A stretch of DNA of 64,000 nucleotides from NCBI GenBank assembly GCA_020637515.1, contig JACKKG010000001.1:3068501-3132500 (forward strand), given 5' to 3'. Under the pieces are notes generated by a model that was not told the DNA's origin, did no database searches, and worked only from the letters and a program-made list of their open reading frames with translations. The DNA comes from Rhodobacter sp. (GTDB lineage Bacteria; Pseudomonadota; Alphaproteobacteria; Rhodobacterales; Rhodobacteraceae). The translations under genes and the position numbers were made by a program. The number at the start of each line of letters is the position of its first letter. The first letter of the stretch is position 1. Shown here in pieces: positions 17,062 through 26,655 of this stretch.

Positions 17062-20000
17062 ATGTGGGATTTCTGGATCGACCGGGGCGGCACCTTTACG
17101 GACGTCGTGGGCCGCGACCCGGCGGGCGCGTTGCATCCGCTCAAGCTGTTGTCCGAGAACCCCGGTGTCTACGAGGACGCCGCGATCGAGGGCATCCGCC
17201 GCCTTTTGGGGGGGGCGATCGACCCGGCGCGCATCGGCACGGTCAAGATGGGCACCACGGTCGCCACCAATGCCTTGCTCGAGCGCAAGGGCGACCGCGT
17301 CGCGCTGGTCATCACCCGGGGGTTCCGCGATGCGTTGCGCATTGCCTATCAGGCGCGCCCCGAGATCTTTGCCAAGGAGATCGTTCTGCCGGAGCAGCTG
17401 TATGAGCGGGTGGTCGAGGTGGACGAGCGCCTGCGGGCCGACGGCAGCGTCGAGACGCCGCTGGCCCCGGCGACCGCGGCGCTGGAGGCGCTGCGCGCGC
17501 AGGGATTCGACGCGCTGGCCATCGTGCTGATGCACGCCTGGAAGAACCCCGCGCATGAGCAGGCGTTGGCCGCCGAAGCGCGGCGGCTGGGCTTTTCGCA
17601 GGTGTCCGTCAGCCACGAGGTCAGCCCGCTCATCAAGCTGGTGGGGCGCGGCGACACGACGGTGGTCGATGCCTATCTCAGCCCGATCCTGCGCCGCTAT
17701 GTCGCGCGGGTTGCCGGTGCCCTGGGCGCGACACCGCCAGGGCAGCCGGGACCGACGCTGCAATTCATGATGTCCTCGGGCGGGATGACCGCGGCCGAGG
17801 CGTTCCAGGGCAAGGACGCGATCCTGTCGGGGCCGGCGGGCGGCGTTGTCGGCATGGTGCAGACCGCGCGGCTGGCCGGGCATGACCGGGTGATCGGCTT
17901 CGACATGGGCGGCACCTCGACTGATGTCGCGCATTGCGCCGGCAGCTACGAGCGCGCCTTTGACACCGAGGTCGCAGGCGTGCGCATCCGCGCGCCGATG
18001 ATGCGCATCCATACCGTCGCGGCCGGGGGCGGCTCGATCCTGCATGCCGAACCGGGGCGCTTCCGGGTGGGGCCGGACAGCGCCGGGGCCGACCCGGGGC
18101 CTGCGTGCTACCGGCGTGGCGGGCCGCTGACGGTGACGGATGCGAACGTGATGCTGGGCAAGCTGAATCCGCGGTTCTTTCCGGCAATCTTTGGCCCGGG
18201 CCAGGACCAGCCGCTGGACCGCGACACGGTGGTCGCCCGCTTCGCCGCCATCGCCGAGACCGAGGGCAAGGCGCCCGAGGAGGTAGCCGAGGGGTTTCTG
18301 CGCATCGCCGTCGAGAACATGGCCAACGCGGTCAAGAAGATCTCGGTCCAGCGCGGCTATGACGTGACGCGCTACCTGCTGAATTCCTTTGGCGGCGCGG
18401 GCGGGCAGCACGCGTGCCTGGTGGCCGACGCGCTGGGCATGGAGCGGGTGCTGATCCATCCGCTCTCGGGGCTGCTCTCGGCCTATGGGATCGGTCTGGC
18501 GACGGTGTCGTCAAGCCGCCAGCAGGCGCTGCTGGAACCCCTGACCGAAGACGCGCGCGGGGCCGTCGAGGCGCTGATCGCGACGCTGCGCGACCTGGTG
18601 GCGGCCGATATGGCGGCGCAGGGCGTGCCCGCAGAGGCCGTCGCCTGGCAGCCGGTCCTGATGCTGCGGTATGCGGGCACCGATACCGCCCTGCCGGTGC
18701 CCTTCGACGGATCGCTCGATACCGCGCGCGCGCGGTTCGAGGCCGCGCACAAGGCGCAGTTCGGCTTCCTACAATCCGGGCGCGAAATCACCATCGAGGC
18801 GATCGACCTGCAAGCCGAGGACGCGCGCCCGCAGACCGGGACCGAGGCGACCCGGGCAGAGACCCCCGGCACGCCCGACGCGGATGCCGAGGTGACGATG
18901 TTCTCGGGCGGGGCCTGGCATCGGGCGGGGGTGTTCCTGCGCGCCTCGCTGTCCCCCGGGGCCAGCGTGACGGGCCCGGCGCTGATCATCGAGCCGAACC
19001 AGACGGTGGTCGTCGAACCTGGCTGGCGGGCCGAACTGACCGGGCGCAACCATATCGTCATGACGCGCCACCAGAAGGCCGCGCGCGCCCAGGTCGTGGG
19101 CGCCGATCAGGCGGACCCGATCCTGCTCGAGGTGTTCAACAACCTCTTCATGAACATCGCCGAACAGATGGGGCTGGCGTTGCAGAATACCGCGCATTCG
19201 GTCAACATCAAGGAACGGCTGGATTTTTCCTGCGCCGTGTTCGATGCGACCGGTGCGCTGGTGGCCAATGCGCCGCACATGCCGGTGCATCTGGGGTCGA
19301 TGGACCGCAGCGTGGAAACGGTGATCCGCCAGAACCCCGACATTCGCCCCGGCCAGGTCTATGCGCTGAACGCGCCCTATAACGGCGGCACCCATCTGCC
19401 CGACATCACCGTGGTGTCACCGGTGTTCGACGATGCCGGCGCGCGCGTGCTGTTCTGGGTCGCCGCGCGCGGCCATCACGCCGATGTCGGCGGCACCGCG
19501 CCCGGGTCGATGACGCCGCTCGCCACCACGGTCGAGGAAGAGGGTGTGCTGATCGACAACTTCCTGTTGGTGGACGAGACGGGATTTCGCGAAACGGCCT
19601 TGCGCGCCCTGCTGCGCGATCACCCCTATCCCGTGCGCAACGTCGATCAGAACATCGCCGATCTGAAGGCTCAGGTCGCCGCCAACGAACGCGGTGCAGC
19701 CGAGTTGCGCCGCATGGTGCAGGACTTCGGTCTGGGCGTGGTCGAGGCCTACATGCGCCACGTGCAGGACAACGCCGCCGAGGAGGTGCGCCGCCTGCTG
19801 GGGCGGCTCGACGATTGCGCCTATCGCTACGAGACCGACACCGGGCAGGTGATCCAGGTGGCGATCCGCGTGGACCGCGACGCGCGCGAGGCCACCGTCG
19901 ATTTCACGGGCACGTCCGAGGCGCGGGCAAACAACTTCAACGCCCCCGAACCCGTGACCCGCGCCGCCGTGCTCTACGTCTTCCGGGTGATGGTCGAAGC

Positions 20001-20655
20001 GCCGATCCCGATGAACGCCGGCTGCCTCAGGCCGATCCGCATCATCGTCCCCGAGGGGTGCATGTTGGCGCCGCGCTATCCCCGCGCGGTCGTCGCCGGC
20101 AATGTCGAAACCTCGCAACACGTCACCAACGCGCTGTTCGGCGCGCTGGGGGCCATGGCGAACAGCCAGGGGACGATGAACAACCTGACCTTTGGCAACG
20201 CGACCTATCAGTATTACGAGACGCTGTGCTCGGGCGCGCCGGCCGGGGTGATGAACGACGGGCGCGGCTTCAACGGCACCTCGGGCGTGCATGTGCACAT
20301 GACCAACTCGCGCCTGACCGACCCCGAGATCCTGGAACTGCGCTTTCCCGTGCTTCTCGAAGCGTTCGGCCTGCGCGCGGGTTCGGGCGGGCGCGGACGC
20401 TGGTCGGCGGGCGACGGCACCACGCGCACGATCCGCTTCCTCGAACGGATGGATTGCGCGATCCTGTCGTCCCACCGCAACCGCGCGCCGCAGGGCCTGG
20501 CGGGTGGCGGTGCGGGCCAGGTCGGCCAGACGCTGGTGCGGCGCGCCGACGGCCGCGTCGAGACACTGGCCGCCTGCGCGCAAGTGGTGCTGGACCCGGG
20601 CGAGGCGGTCAGCGTGATCACACCGACGGCGGGGGGATATGGCACACCCGACTAG
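17062..20655 (+). CDS. 5-oxoprolinase / hydantoinase, fused HyuA-HyuB
   Basis: A 1197-residue ATP-dependent amidohydrolase that opens 5-oxoproline to glutamate or a hydantoin ring. The N-terminal HyuA half carries DRGGTFTDVVGRDPAG, GTTVATNALLERKGDR and GFDMGGTSTDVAHC (ASKHA-type ATPase). The HyuB half begins near residue 690 (LEVFNNLFMNIAEQMG) and includes GTMNNLTFGN and GNVETSQHVTNALFG. The single-chain arrangement matches eukaryotic-type oxoprolinases. ATG 17062 has AGGAG with an 8-base spacer; ATGs at 17035 and 17041 are in frame but lack a good site and sit near the operator. Confidence 0.9.
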   Translation: MWDFWIDRGGTFTDVVGRDPAGALHPLKLLSENPGVYEDAAIEGIRRLLGGAIDPARIGTVKMGTTVATNALLERKGDRVALVITRGFRDALRIAYQARPEIFAKEIVLPEQLYERVVEVDERLRADGSVETPLAPATAALEALRAQGFDALAIVLMHAWKNPAHEQALAAEARRLGFSQVSVSHEVSPLIKLVGRGDTTVVDAYLSPILRRYVARVAGALGATPPGQPGPTLQFMMSSGGMTAAEAFQGKDAILSGPAGGVVGMVQTARLAGHDRVIGFDMGGTSTDVAHCAGSYERAFDTEVAGVRIRAPMMRIHTVAAGGGSILHAEPGRFRVGPDSAGADPGPACYRRGGPLTVTDANVMLGKLNPRFFPAIFGPGQDQPLDRDTVVARFAAIAETEGKAPEEVAEGFLRIAVENMANAVKKISVQRGYDVTRYLLNSFGGAGGQHACLVADALGMERVLIHPLSGLLSAYGIGLATVSSSRQQALLEPLTEDARGAVEALIATLRDLVAADMAAQGVPAEAVAWQPVLMLRYAGTDTALPVPFDGSLDTARARFEAAHKAQFGFLQSGREITIEAIDLQAEDARPQTGTEATRAETPGTPDADAEVTMFSGGAWHRAGVFLRASLSPGASVTGPALIIEPNQTVVVEPGWRAELTGRNHIVMTRHQKAARAQVVGADQADPILLEVFNNLFMNIAEQMGLALQNTAHSVNIKERLDFSCAVFDATGALVANAPHMPVHLGSMDRSVETVIRQNPDIRPGQVYALNAPYNGGTHLPDITVVSPVFDDAGARVLFWVAARGHHADVGGTAPGSMTPLATTVEEEGVLIDNFLLVDETGFRETALRALLRDHPYPVRNVDQNIADLKAQVAANERGAAELRRMVQDFGLGVVEAYMRHVQDNAAEEVRRLLGRLDDCAYRYETDTGQVIQVAIRVDRDAREATVDFTGTSEARANNFNAPEPVTRAAVLYVFRVMVEAPIPMNAGCLRPIRIIVPEGCMLAPRYPRAVVAGNVETSQHVTNALFGALGAMANSQGTMNNLTFGNATYQYYETLCSGAPAGVMNDGRGFNGTSGVHVHMTNSRLTDPEILELRFPVLLEAFGLRAGSGGRGRWSAGDGTTRTIRFLERMDCAILSSHRNRAPQGLAGGGAGQVGQTLVRRADGRVETLAACAQVVLDPGEAVSVITPTAGGYGTPD

Positions 20656-20676
20656 ACGCGGCCGCCCGGTCCCGCG

Positions 20677-20776
20677 CCGTCTTTGCGCCCGAAATATCCC
20701 GGGGGGTGTGGGGGGCAGCGCCCCCCACCGGATCGCCCGAGGGCTGGAGGCTGGAAGCCTCCCGGCCGAGGGCGAA
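20677..20776 (-). repeat. Composite hairpin repeat, copy 4 (long form)
   Basis: On the minus strand the module order equals copy 2: TTTCGCCCTCGG; hairpin GGAGGCT-TCC-AGCCTCC (20746-20762); CCCTCGGGCGA; hairpin GGGGGGC-GCT-GCCCCCC; then CCCCCCGGGATATTTC and GGGCGCAAAGA. The first hairpin has a different sequence from the one in copy 2 but keeps full pairing. It lies between the convergent oxoprolinase and pstB genes and probably terminates one or both. Confidence 0.8.
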
Positions 20777-20790
20777 ACCGCCCCTCGCCC

Positions 20791-21606
20791 TCAGCCGATG
20801 CGGCCGGTGATATAGGCCTCGGTCTGCTTTTCACGCGGGTTGACGAAGATCTGCTCTGTCTCGCCATATTCGATCAGCTTGCCCAGGTGGAAGAACGCGG
20901 TCTTCTGGCTGACGCGGGCCGCCTGTTGCATCGAATGGGTGACGATGACGATGGTGTAGTGCTCTTTCAACTCGTGGATCAGGTCCTCGACCACCGCCGT
21001 CGCGATCGGGTCCAGCGCCGAGCAGGGCTCGTCCATCAAGATCACCTCGGGTCCGGTGGCGATGGCGCGCGCGATGCACAGCCGCTGCTGCTGGCCGCCC
21101 GACAACCCCGTGCCCGGCGCATCGAGCCGGTCCGCGACTTCTTTCCACAGGCCCGCCTTCTGCAACGCGCTCTCGACCAGCGCGTCGGTCTCGGCCTTGC
21201 CCCGGACCAGGCCATGGATGCGCGGGCCGTAGGCGATGTTGTCGTAAATCGACTTGGGGAACGGGTTCGGTTTCTGGAACACCATGCCGACACGGGCGCG
21301 CAGTTCCACCACATCCAGCGCGGGGTCGTGGATGTCCTCGCCGTCGATGGTGATCGTGCCGCCGACGCGGCACCCCTCGATCGTGTCGTTCATCCGGTTG
21401 AAGCAGCGCAAAAAGGTGGACTTGCCACAGCCCGACGGCCCGATGAAGGCCGTGACCGCGCGTTCCGGGATGTCGATGGTGACATCGAAGATCGCCTGTT
21501 TCGGGCCGTAATGCACCGTCACGTCGCGCGCCTGGATCCGGTTGGCGCGGTCGTCGCCCGTTTGCGCGGGGGCGGTGGGGCGGATGGTCTTCAGGGGCGC
21601 GCTCAT
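20791..21606 (-). CDS. pstB: Phosphate ABC transporter ATP-binding protein PstB
   Basis: A 271-residue ATPase of high-affinity phosphate uptake. Walker A GPSGCGKSTFLRCFNRMND, the Q-loop block VFQKPNPFPKSIYDN, signature LSGGQQQRLCIARA, and Walker B ILMDEPCSALDPIAT match PstB closely. It begins one base after pstA. phoU and phoB, which often follow pstB, are absent; a repeat and a convergent gene lie there instead. Confidence 0.96.
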   Translation of the reverse strand: MSAPLKTIRPTAPAQTGDDRANRIQARDVTVHYGPKQAIFDVTIDIPERAVTAFIGPSGCGKSTFLRCFNRMNDTIEGCRVGGTITIDGEDIHDPALDVVELRARVGMVFQKPNPFPKSIYDNIAYGPRIHGLVRGKAETDALVESALQKAGLWKEVADRLDAPGTGLSGGQQQRLCIARAIATGPEVILMDEPCSALDPIATAVVEDLIHELKEHYTIVIVTHSMQQAARVSQKTAFFHLGKLIEYGETEQIFVNPREKQTEAYITGRIG

Positions 21607-21607
21607 G

Positions 21608-22981
21608 TCAGGCTTTCCTTTCCAGGCGGCCGCGCAGCCAGATGGCCAGCGCGTTCAGCACGATCATCAGACCCAGCAGGACGATGATCGCGGCAAAGGT
21701 GCGGGGTTCGAAGAAGTTGCGGTTCTCGTTGCCCTGCCACAGGTAGATCTGCACCGGCAGCGCCGCCGATTGTTCGAGCGGCGTGGCGGGGATGTTCGCG
21801 ACAAAGGCGTTCATGCCGATCAGCAGCAGCGGCGCGGTTTCCCCCAGCGCCTGCGCCACGCCCAGGATCGAGGCCGTCAGGATCCCCGGAAAGGTCACCG
21901 GCAGGACGTGGTGGAACACCATCTGCGTGCGCGACGCGCCGATCCCCAGCGCCGCCTGCCTGAGCGACGGCGGCACGGCGCGCAGGGACGAACGGGTGGC
22001 GATGATGATCGTCGGCAGCGTCATCAGCGTCAGCACCATGCCCCCGACCAGCGGCGCCGACAGCGGCAGGTGGAAGATGTTGATGAAAACCGCCGCCCCC
22101 AACAGGCCGAACACGATCGACGGCACCGCCGCAAGGTTGTTGATGTTCACCTCGATCAGGTCGGTAAACCGGTTCCGCGGGGCGAATTCCTCCAGGTAGA
22201 TCGCGCTGGCGACACCGATCGGCACCGCCAGCACGATCACCACCAGCATCATGTAGAGCGAGCCGACAAAGGCCCCCGCCAGCCCCGCCGAGGCCGGCGA
22301 CGACCGGCTGTCCACATTGGTGAAGATATGCCAGGCAAAGGCGCGGTGCACCGCCCCCCGGGCCATCAGCGCGTCGATCCAGTCGCGCGCCGGGCGGCTC
22401 AGTTGCTGACGCGCGTCGGGCAGGTCGCGGCTGATGCGGCCCTGCGCCCAGTTGTCACCGTCGGCCGACAGCAGCATCCGCACCGGCACGCTCTGGCCGA
22501 TCAACCCGGGATCGTCGGCCACCATGTCGCGCAGCACGAAGCGCATGCCCGAATCGATCACCGACACCGCGGCGCGGTCGTCGATGGCGATCCCGGGCGC
22601 GGACGCCTGCACCGCGGCCACGATCAGCCGGTTCCAGTTCACCATCGCCAGGCGCCGCTGCCACGCCAGCATCGCGGCGCGGAACTCGGCGTCGGACTGA
22701 TCGGTGGCCTGCACGGGGCGATCGGGCACGCGGACCACGGCCGGGTCAAAGGTGACCTCGGCGTCGAGCGTGTATTGCCAGAACGCCGGCAGGCCGTGCG
22801 ACAGGATGTTGGCGAACAGCACCGCGACAAAGGCCATGGCCGCCATCGCCGCCCCCAGGCCCAGCAGCCGGAACCGTGCCTCGGCGCGGTTGCGGCGGGT
22901 GAGCGAGCGGCGGATCTGGGCGCGGCGGCGCGCGTTCTCGTCGGGGCCGGAACCGGCGGGCGCGGTGTCGATCACGGTCAT
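21608..22981 (-). CDS. pstA: Phosphate ABC transporter permease PstA
   Basis: A 457-residue permease. The N-terminal part (about 1-200) is the long extension found in alphaproteobacterial PstA (a membrane segment and a periplasmic domain). The binding-protein-dependent transport domain follows (GSLYMMLVVIVLAVPIGVASAIYLEE; LGIGASRTQMVFHHVLPV, the ATPase-contact loop). It overlaps the pstC stop (ATGA). Confidence 0.93.
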   Translation of the reverse strand: MTVIDTAPAGSGPDENARRRAQIRRSLTRRNRAEARFRLLGLGAAMAAMAFVAVLFANILSHGLPAFWQYTLDAEVTFDPAVVRVPDRPVQATDQSDAEFRAAMLAWQRRLAMVNWNRLIVAAVQASAPGIAIDDRAAVSVIDSGMRFVLRDMVADDPGLIGQSVPVRMLLSADGDNWAQGRISRDLPDARQQLSRPARDWIDALMARGAVHRAFAWHIFTNVDSRSSPASAGLAGAFVGSLYMMLVVIVLAVPIGVASAIYLEEFAPRNRFTDLIEVNINNLAAVPSIVFGLLGAAVFINIFHLPLSAPLVGGMVLTLMTLPTIIIATRSSLRAVPPSLRQAALGIGASRTQMVFHHVLPVTFPGILTASILGVAQALGETAPLLLIGMNAFVANIPATPLEQSAALPVQIYLWQGNENRNFFEPRTFAAIIVLLGLMIVLNALAIWLRGRLERKA

Positions 22982-24342
22982 TCGTATTGCTCCCGGTATT
23001 TCCGAACGATGGCCAACGCGCCGACGTTCAGCGCCAGCGTCAGCACGAACAGCGTGAGCCCCAGCGCAAAAGCCACCAGCGACTGCGGCGAGGCAAAGTC
23101 GCTGTCGCCCGTCAACGCCGCCACGATGGTAACCGTGAAGCTCGAGCTCGGCTCGGCCGGGTTGAAGCGCAGCACCGGCGCATTGCCGGCCGCCAGCACC
23201 ACGATCATCGTTTCGCCGATGGCACGGCTGACCGCCAGCAGGATCGCGCCGACGATGCCGGGCAGCGCGGCGGGCACGATCACGTTGCGGATGGTTTCCG
23301 ACTTGGTCGCCCCCAGCCCCAGCGAGCCGTCGCGCATGGCGCGCGGCACCTGGCGGATGATGTCATCGCTGAGCGAACTGATGAAGGGAATGATCATGAT
23401 CCCCATCACGATCCCCGCCGTCAGCGCCGAGGTTGCGTTGACGTCCAGCCCCACCGACGCCCCGACGCCGTGCAGGAACGGCCCGACCGAGACCAGCGCA
23501 AAAAAGCCGTAGACGATGGTCGGGATGCCGGCCAGGACCTCGACCGCCGGTTTCACGACATTGCGCAACCGGGGCGAGGCGTATTGCGTCAGCCACACCG
23601 CCGTCATCAGACCGACAGGGATCGCCACCAGCATGGCGATGGTGGCAATCATCAGCGTGCCGACCAGCAGCGGCAGCATCCCGTAGCCGCCGGTCGCGGC
23701 GTTCGAGGTGGTGGAATAGCGCGGGTTCCAGACCGTGCCAAAGAAGAACTCGGCCGGCGAAACAAAGGAGAAAAAGCGCAGCGTCTCGAAGATCAGCGAA
23801 ACGACGATGCCCAGCGTGGTGAAGATCGCGATGACCGAACACAGGATCAGCGCCAGCTTGATGACCGCCTCGACCTGGTTGCGCGCGCGGGTGCGCACGC
23901 TCAGGCGGGCCCGGGCAAGGACCAGCCCGCCGATCGCAAGGATCGCGCCCAGCGCCACCGCGCCCAGCATCACCGTCTGGCGAAACGCGGCCAGCGCCTG
24001 GCCGGCCGGGGTTTCCCAATCGGCCAGATCGCCGGCGACGCCGAACCCCGTCGCCAGCGCGTCCACGCGCTGCGCCGCGACGACACGGTCGGGACCGGCG
24101 GCGATGTCGGCCGGGATCAGGCTGTCCACATACCACGCATCGAGCCACCCCGAGGCCAGGCCCCAGACAAGCAGCACCAGCAACAGCGGGATCGTCGCCC
24201 ACAGCGCGACCAGCGCGCCATGGTATTGCGGCCGGCTGTGCAGGCGACCGGTCCGGGCCAGGCCCAGGCTGCGGCCCAGGCCCACGCGATAGGCGATGGC
24301 CAGCACCGCCAGAACCAGGGCTGTGATCGCGAGGCTGTTCAT
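22978..24342 (-). CDS. pstC: Phosphate ABC transporter permease PstC
   Basis: A 454-residue permease with an extended N-terminal region (two helices and a soluble stretch) and a C-terminal transport domain. The phrases FGTVWNPRY, GIPTIVYGFFALV and LGLGATKSETIRNVIVPAALPG are typical of PstC. It works with PstA as the membrane channel. It is separated from pstS by a strong hairpin terminator. Confidence 0.93.
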   Translation of the reverse strand: MNSLAITALVLAVLAIAYRVGLGRSLGLARTGRLHSRPQYHGALVALWATIPLLLVLLVWGLASGWLDAWYVDSLIPADIAAGPDRVVAAQRVDALATGFGVAGDLADWETPAGQALAAFRQTVMLGAVALGAILAIGGLVLARARLSVRTRARNQVEAVIKLALILCSVIAIFTTLGIVVSLIFETLRFFSFVSPAEFFFGTVWNPRYSTTSNAATGGYGMLPLLVGTLMIATIAMLVAIPVGLMTAVWLTQYASPRLRNVVKPAVEVLAGIPTIVYGFFALVSVGPFLHGVGASVGLDVNATSALTAGIVMGIMIIPFISSLSDDIIRQVPRAMRDGSLGLGATKSETIRNVIVPAALPGIVGAILLAVSRAIGETMIVVLAAGNAPVLRFNPAEPSSSFTVTIVAALTGDSDFASPQSLVAFALGLTLFVLTLALNVGALAIVRKYREQYE

Positions 24343-24361
24343 GCGGGTGCCTTTTCGATAC

Positions 24362-24391
24362 GAAAAAGCGGCGCCCCGGACGGGGCGCCGC
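24362..24391 (-). terminator. Intrinsic terminator between pstS and pstC
   Basis: On the minus strand GCGGCGCCCCG-TC-CGGGGCGCCGC is a perfect 11-pair stem followed by TTTTT. It lies right after the pstS stop and ahead of pstC. It probably limits read-through so that the binding protein is made in excess. Confidence 0.88.
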
Positions 24392-24401
24392 CAGGATCGG
24401 T

Positions 24402-25400
24402 TTACTGCCCGACGCTCACGCCATTTTCAAAATTCGCCAGGACCTGGGCGATTTCGTCCGCCGGGGCGGGGATCAGGCCGGCAGTTTCCAGACGACCGCC
24501 GAGACCCGCCATCGCATCCGACAGGAAGAATTCGGTGTATTCGACCAGGCCGGGGATGACACCGATGTGCTCGCCCTTGACGTAGAAGAACAGCGGGCGC
24601 GAGACCGGGTATTCGCCGGTTGCGACGCTTTCCAGCGAGGGCGTGACGCCCGACATGGTGGCGACGCGCAGGGTGTCGGTGTTCTGTTCGTAGAACGACA
24701 GGCCGAACACGCCGACGGTGTCCGCGTCCGAATTCAGGCGCGCCAGGGTCTCGGTATAGTCGCCGGCGATCTCGACGACATTGTCCTGACGCAGCGCCAG
24801 GCAGGTGTCGCCTTCGGCGTCGTCGCCCAGAACCGCATGGCAGCCGGCCTCGATCACGCGCTGCTCGAACACTTCACGGGTGCCGTGGTTCGAGGCCGGG
24901 ATCGCCATCATGATGCGCTGGTCGGGCAGCGAGGGGTCGATGTCGCGCCAGGTCGTCGGCAACGCGGTGCCTTCGGGCTGGTTGGCGCCGATGGCGCGGT
25001 AGACCAACTCGGGCGTCAGGGCGAATTCCGGGCCCGACAGGCGCGAGGCAAAGACGATACCGTCATAGCCGATGCGGATTTCGCGGATGTCGTTCACGCC
25101 GTTCGCGTGGCAGGCTTCGATTTCCGAGGCCTTGATCGGACGCGAGGCATCGGCGATGTCGATCGTGTTCGGACCCACGCCTTCGCAGAACTGGCGCAGG
25201 CCGCCACCGGTGCCGCCCGACGAAACCACCGGGGTTTCGAATTCCGGGAACGCCTGGCCGAATTCCTCGGCCACGATCGAGGCAAAAGGCAGAACCGTCG
25301 AGGAGCCGGCGATCTGGATGTTGGTGCGGGTCTGGGCAAAGGCCGGCGCGGCGAGCGCGGCGGTCAGGGCGACGACGCTGAGCGTGGTCTTGGCGGTCAT
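24402..25400 (-). CDS. pstS: Phosphate ABC transporter substrate-binding protein PstS
   Basis: A 332-residue periplasmic phosphate-binding protein with a signal peptide (MTAKTTLSVVALTAALAAPAFAQ). The phosphate-site motifs IAGSSTVLPF, SSGGTGGGLRQFCEG and SNHGTREVFE are present. First gene of pstSCAB, behind a candidate Pho box 64-96 bases upstream. Confidence 0.95.
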   Translation of the reverse strand: MTAKTTLSVVALTAALAAPAFAQTRTNIQIAGSSTVLPFASIVAEEFGQAFPEFETPVVSSGGTGGGLRQFCEGVGPNTIDIADASRPIKASEIEACHANGVNDIREIRIGYDGIVFASRLSGPEFALTPELVYRAIGANQPEGTALPTTWRDIDPSLPDQRIMMAIPASNHGTREVFEQRVIEAGCHAVLGDDAEGDTCLALRQDNVVEIAGDYTETLARLNSDADTVGVFGLSFYEQNTDTLRVATMSGVTPSLESVATGEYPVSRPLFFYVKGEHIGVIPGLVEYTEFFLSDAMAGLGGRLETAGLIPAPADEIAQVLANFENGVSVGQ

Positions 25401-25463
25401 GGAACAACTCCTGGCTTTCCGTCTGGCCGCCCCCTCGGCGACCCTGGCGCTTCTCTAGGCGCG

Positions 25464-25496
25464 GTCGATGACGGGTTTGCTACGCTTTTGTAACAG
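25464..25496 (-). promoter_or_regulatory. Candidate PhoB box upstream of pstS
   Basis: Three 11-base units in a row on the minus strand: CTGTTACAAAA, GCGTAGCAAAC, CCGTCATCGAC. Each carries GT(N)(A/G)(C/T) at positions 3-7, the expected phasing for PhoB half-sites. The position, 64 bases or more upstream of the pstS start, fits activation under phosphate limitation. Two units match only moderately. Confidence 0.6.
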
Positions 25497-25587
25497 TTTT
25501 GCGAAAGCGGCCCTGCCCCGATCCAGGGGACCGGCAAAAACCCGTGCCATGGGGCCGGCGGACCGCCTCAGGGTTGCAAATCGCCGG

Positions 25588-26508
25588 TCAGGCCAGTTCG
25601 TGCGCCCGGGGCGGGTTCGCCCCGGCCCGGCCGACGGTGATCGCGGCAGCGGCGATTCCCCGGCGCAGCGCGCCGCGCAGGACCGATTCGCCTAGCCCAT
25701 GGACCGCCCCCGGGACCAGGGCGCCCGCCGCGTGCAGGCTGGCCAGCACACCCGCATTGAACGTATCGCCCGCGCCCACCGTGTCATGGACCCGCACGGC
25801 GGGCGCGCGTTCGCACCACGCCCCCGCCCTGGTGCGCGCTGTCGCCCCCGCCGCGCCCTCGGTGACCAGGACCAGCGCCGTGCCCCGGGCGATCAGCCCC
25901 GCCGTGAAGGCGGCGCCATCGCCTGGCGCCAGCCAGTCCAGATCCTCGTCCGACAGTTTCACGATATCGGCGGCGCCCAGCATCCGTGCGAGCCGCGCGC
26001 GATACGCCGCCGCGTCGCGGATCGCCGCGGGCCGGATGTTGGCGTCGATCATCGTCACGCTTCGCCCCGCCTCGCGCCGCATCAGCGTCTCGAAGGCGTC
26101 GCCGCAGGGCTCCATCGCCAACGAGATCCCGCCCAGCAACAGGCAATCCGCGTCCACCCTGGCGGGCAGATCGGCGGCGGTCAGCATCCGGTCCGCCGTG
26201 CCGGCATCGTAAAAGGCATAACGCGGCGCGCCGTGCGACAGATCCACGAAGGCCAGCGTGCAGGGGCGCGGGGTCGTGACGCACAAAGACAGGTCCACCC
26301 CGGCGTCCGTCAGCGCGTCGCGCAGCCGACCGGCCAGGAAATCGGTGCCAAGACCTGACAAAAGGCCGGTCGGAACCCCCAACCGCCCCAAGGCGACGGC
26401 AGTGTTCAGCGCCGCACCGCCCGGGCGCGGCTCAAGGAGCAGGCCTTGCGGCAGGGCGTGGGGCACCATGTCGATCAGCGCCTCGCCGCAGCACAGCACC
26501 GCGACCAT
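25588..26508 (-). CDS. PfkB-family sugar kinase (fructokinase-like)
   Basis: A 306-residue ribokinase-fold kinase. The N-terminal GEALIDM, the sugar-binding GGAALNTAVALGRLG, and the C-terminal signature DTVGAGDTFNAG (about 242-253, catalytic Asp248) are clear. Overall it is closest to bacterial fructokinases, but the substrate cannot be fixed from sequence alone. It stands alone and reads towards pstS; 187 bases separate it from that gene. Confidence 0.8.
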   Translation of the reverse strand: MVAVLCCGEALIDMVPHALPQGLLLEPRPGGAALNTAVALGRLGVPTGLLSGLGTDFLAGRLRDALTDAGVDLSLCVTTPRPCTLAFVDLSHGAPRYAFYDAGTADRMLTAADLPARVDADCLLLGGISLAMEPCGDAFETLMRREAGRSVTMIDANIRPAAIRDAAAYRARLARMLGAADIVKLSDEDLDWLAPGDGAAFTAGLIARGTALVLVTEGAAGATARTRAGAWCERAPAVRVHDTVGAGDTFNAGVLASLHAAGALVPGAVHGLGESVLRGALRRGIAAAAITVGRAGANPPRAHELA

Positions 26509-26655
26509 CTCAACGGCCCTTGCGCGGCGGGGACGGACAGCGGGCTGGTGGGGTCATGACGGCGCCTTGCGGTGTTCGGGTCCCAGGGTCGCGCGGTCGC
26601 CGCGCGCGCCCCGACGCTGCCACAAAGGGCCGCGCCGCGCCAGCCCGGCGCGGGA

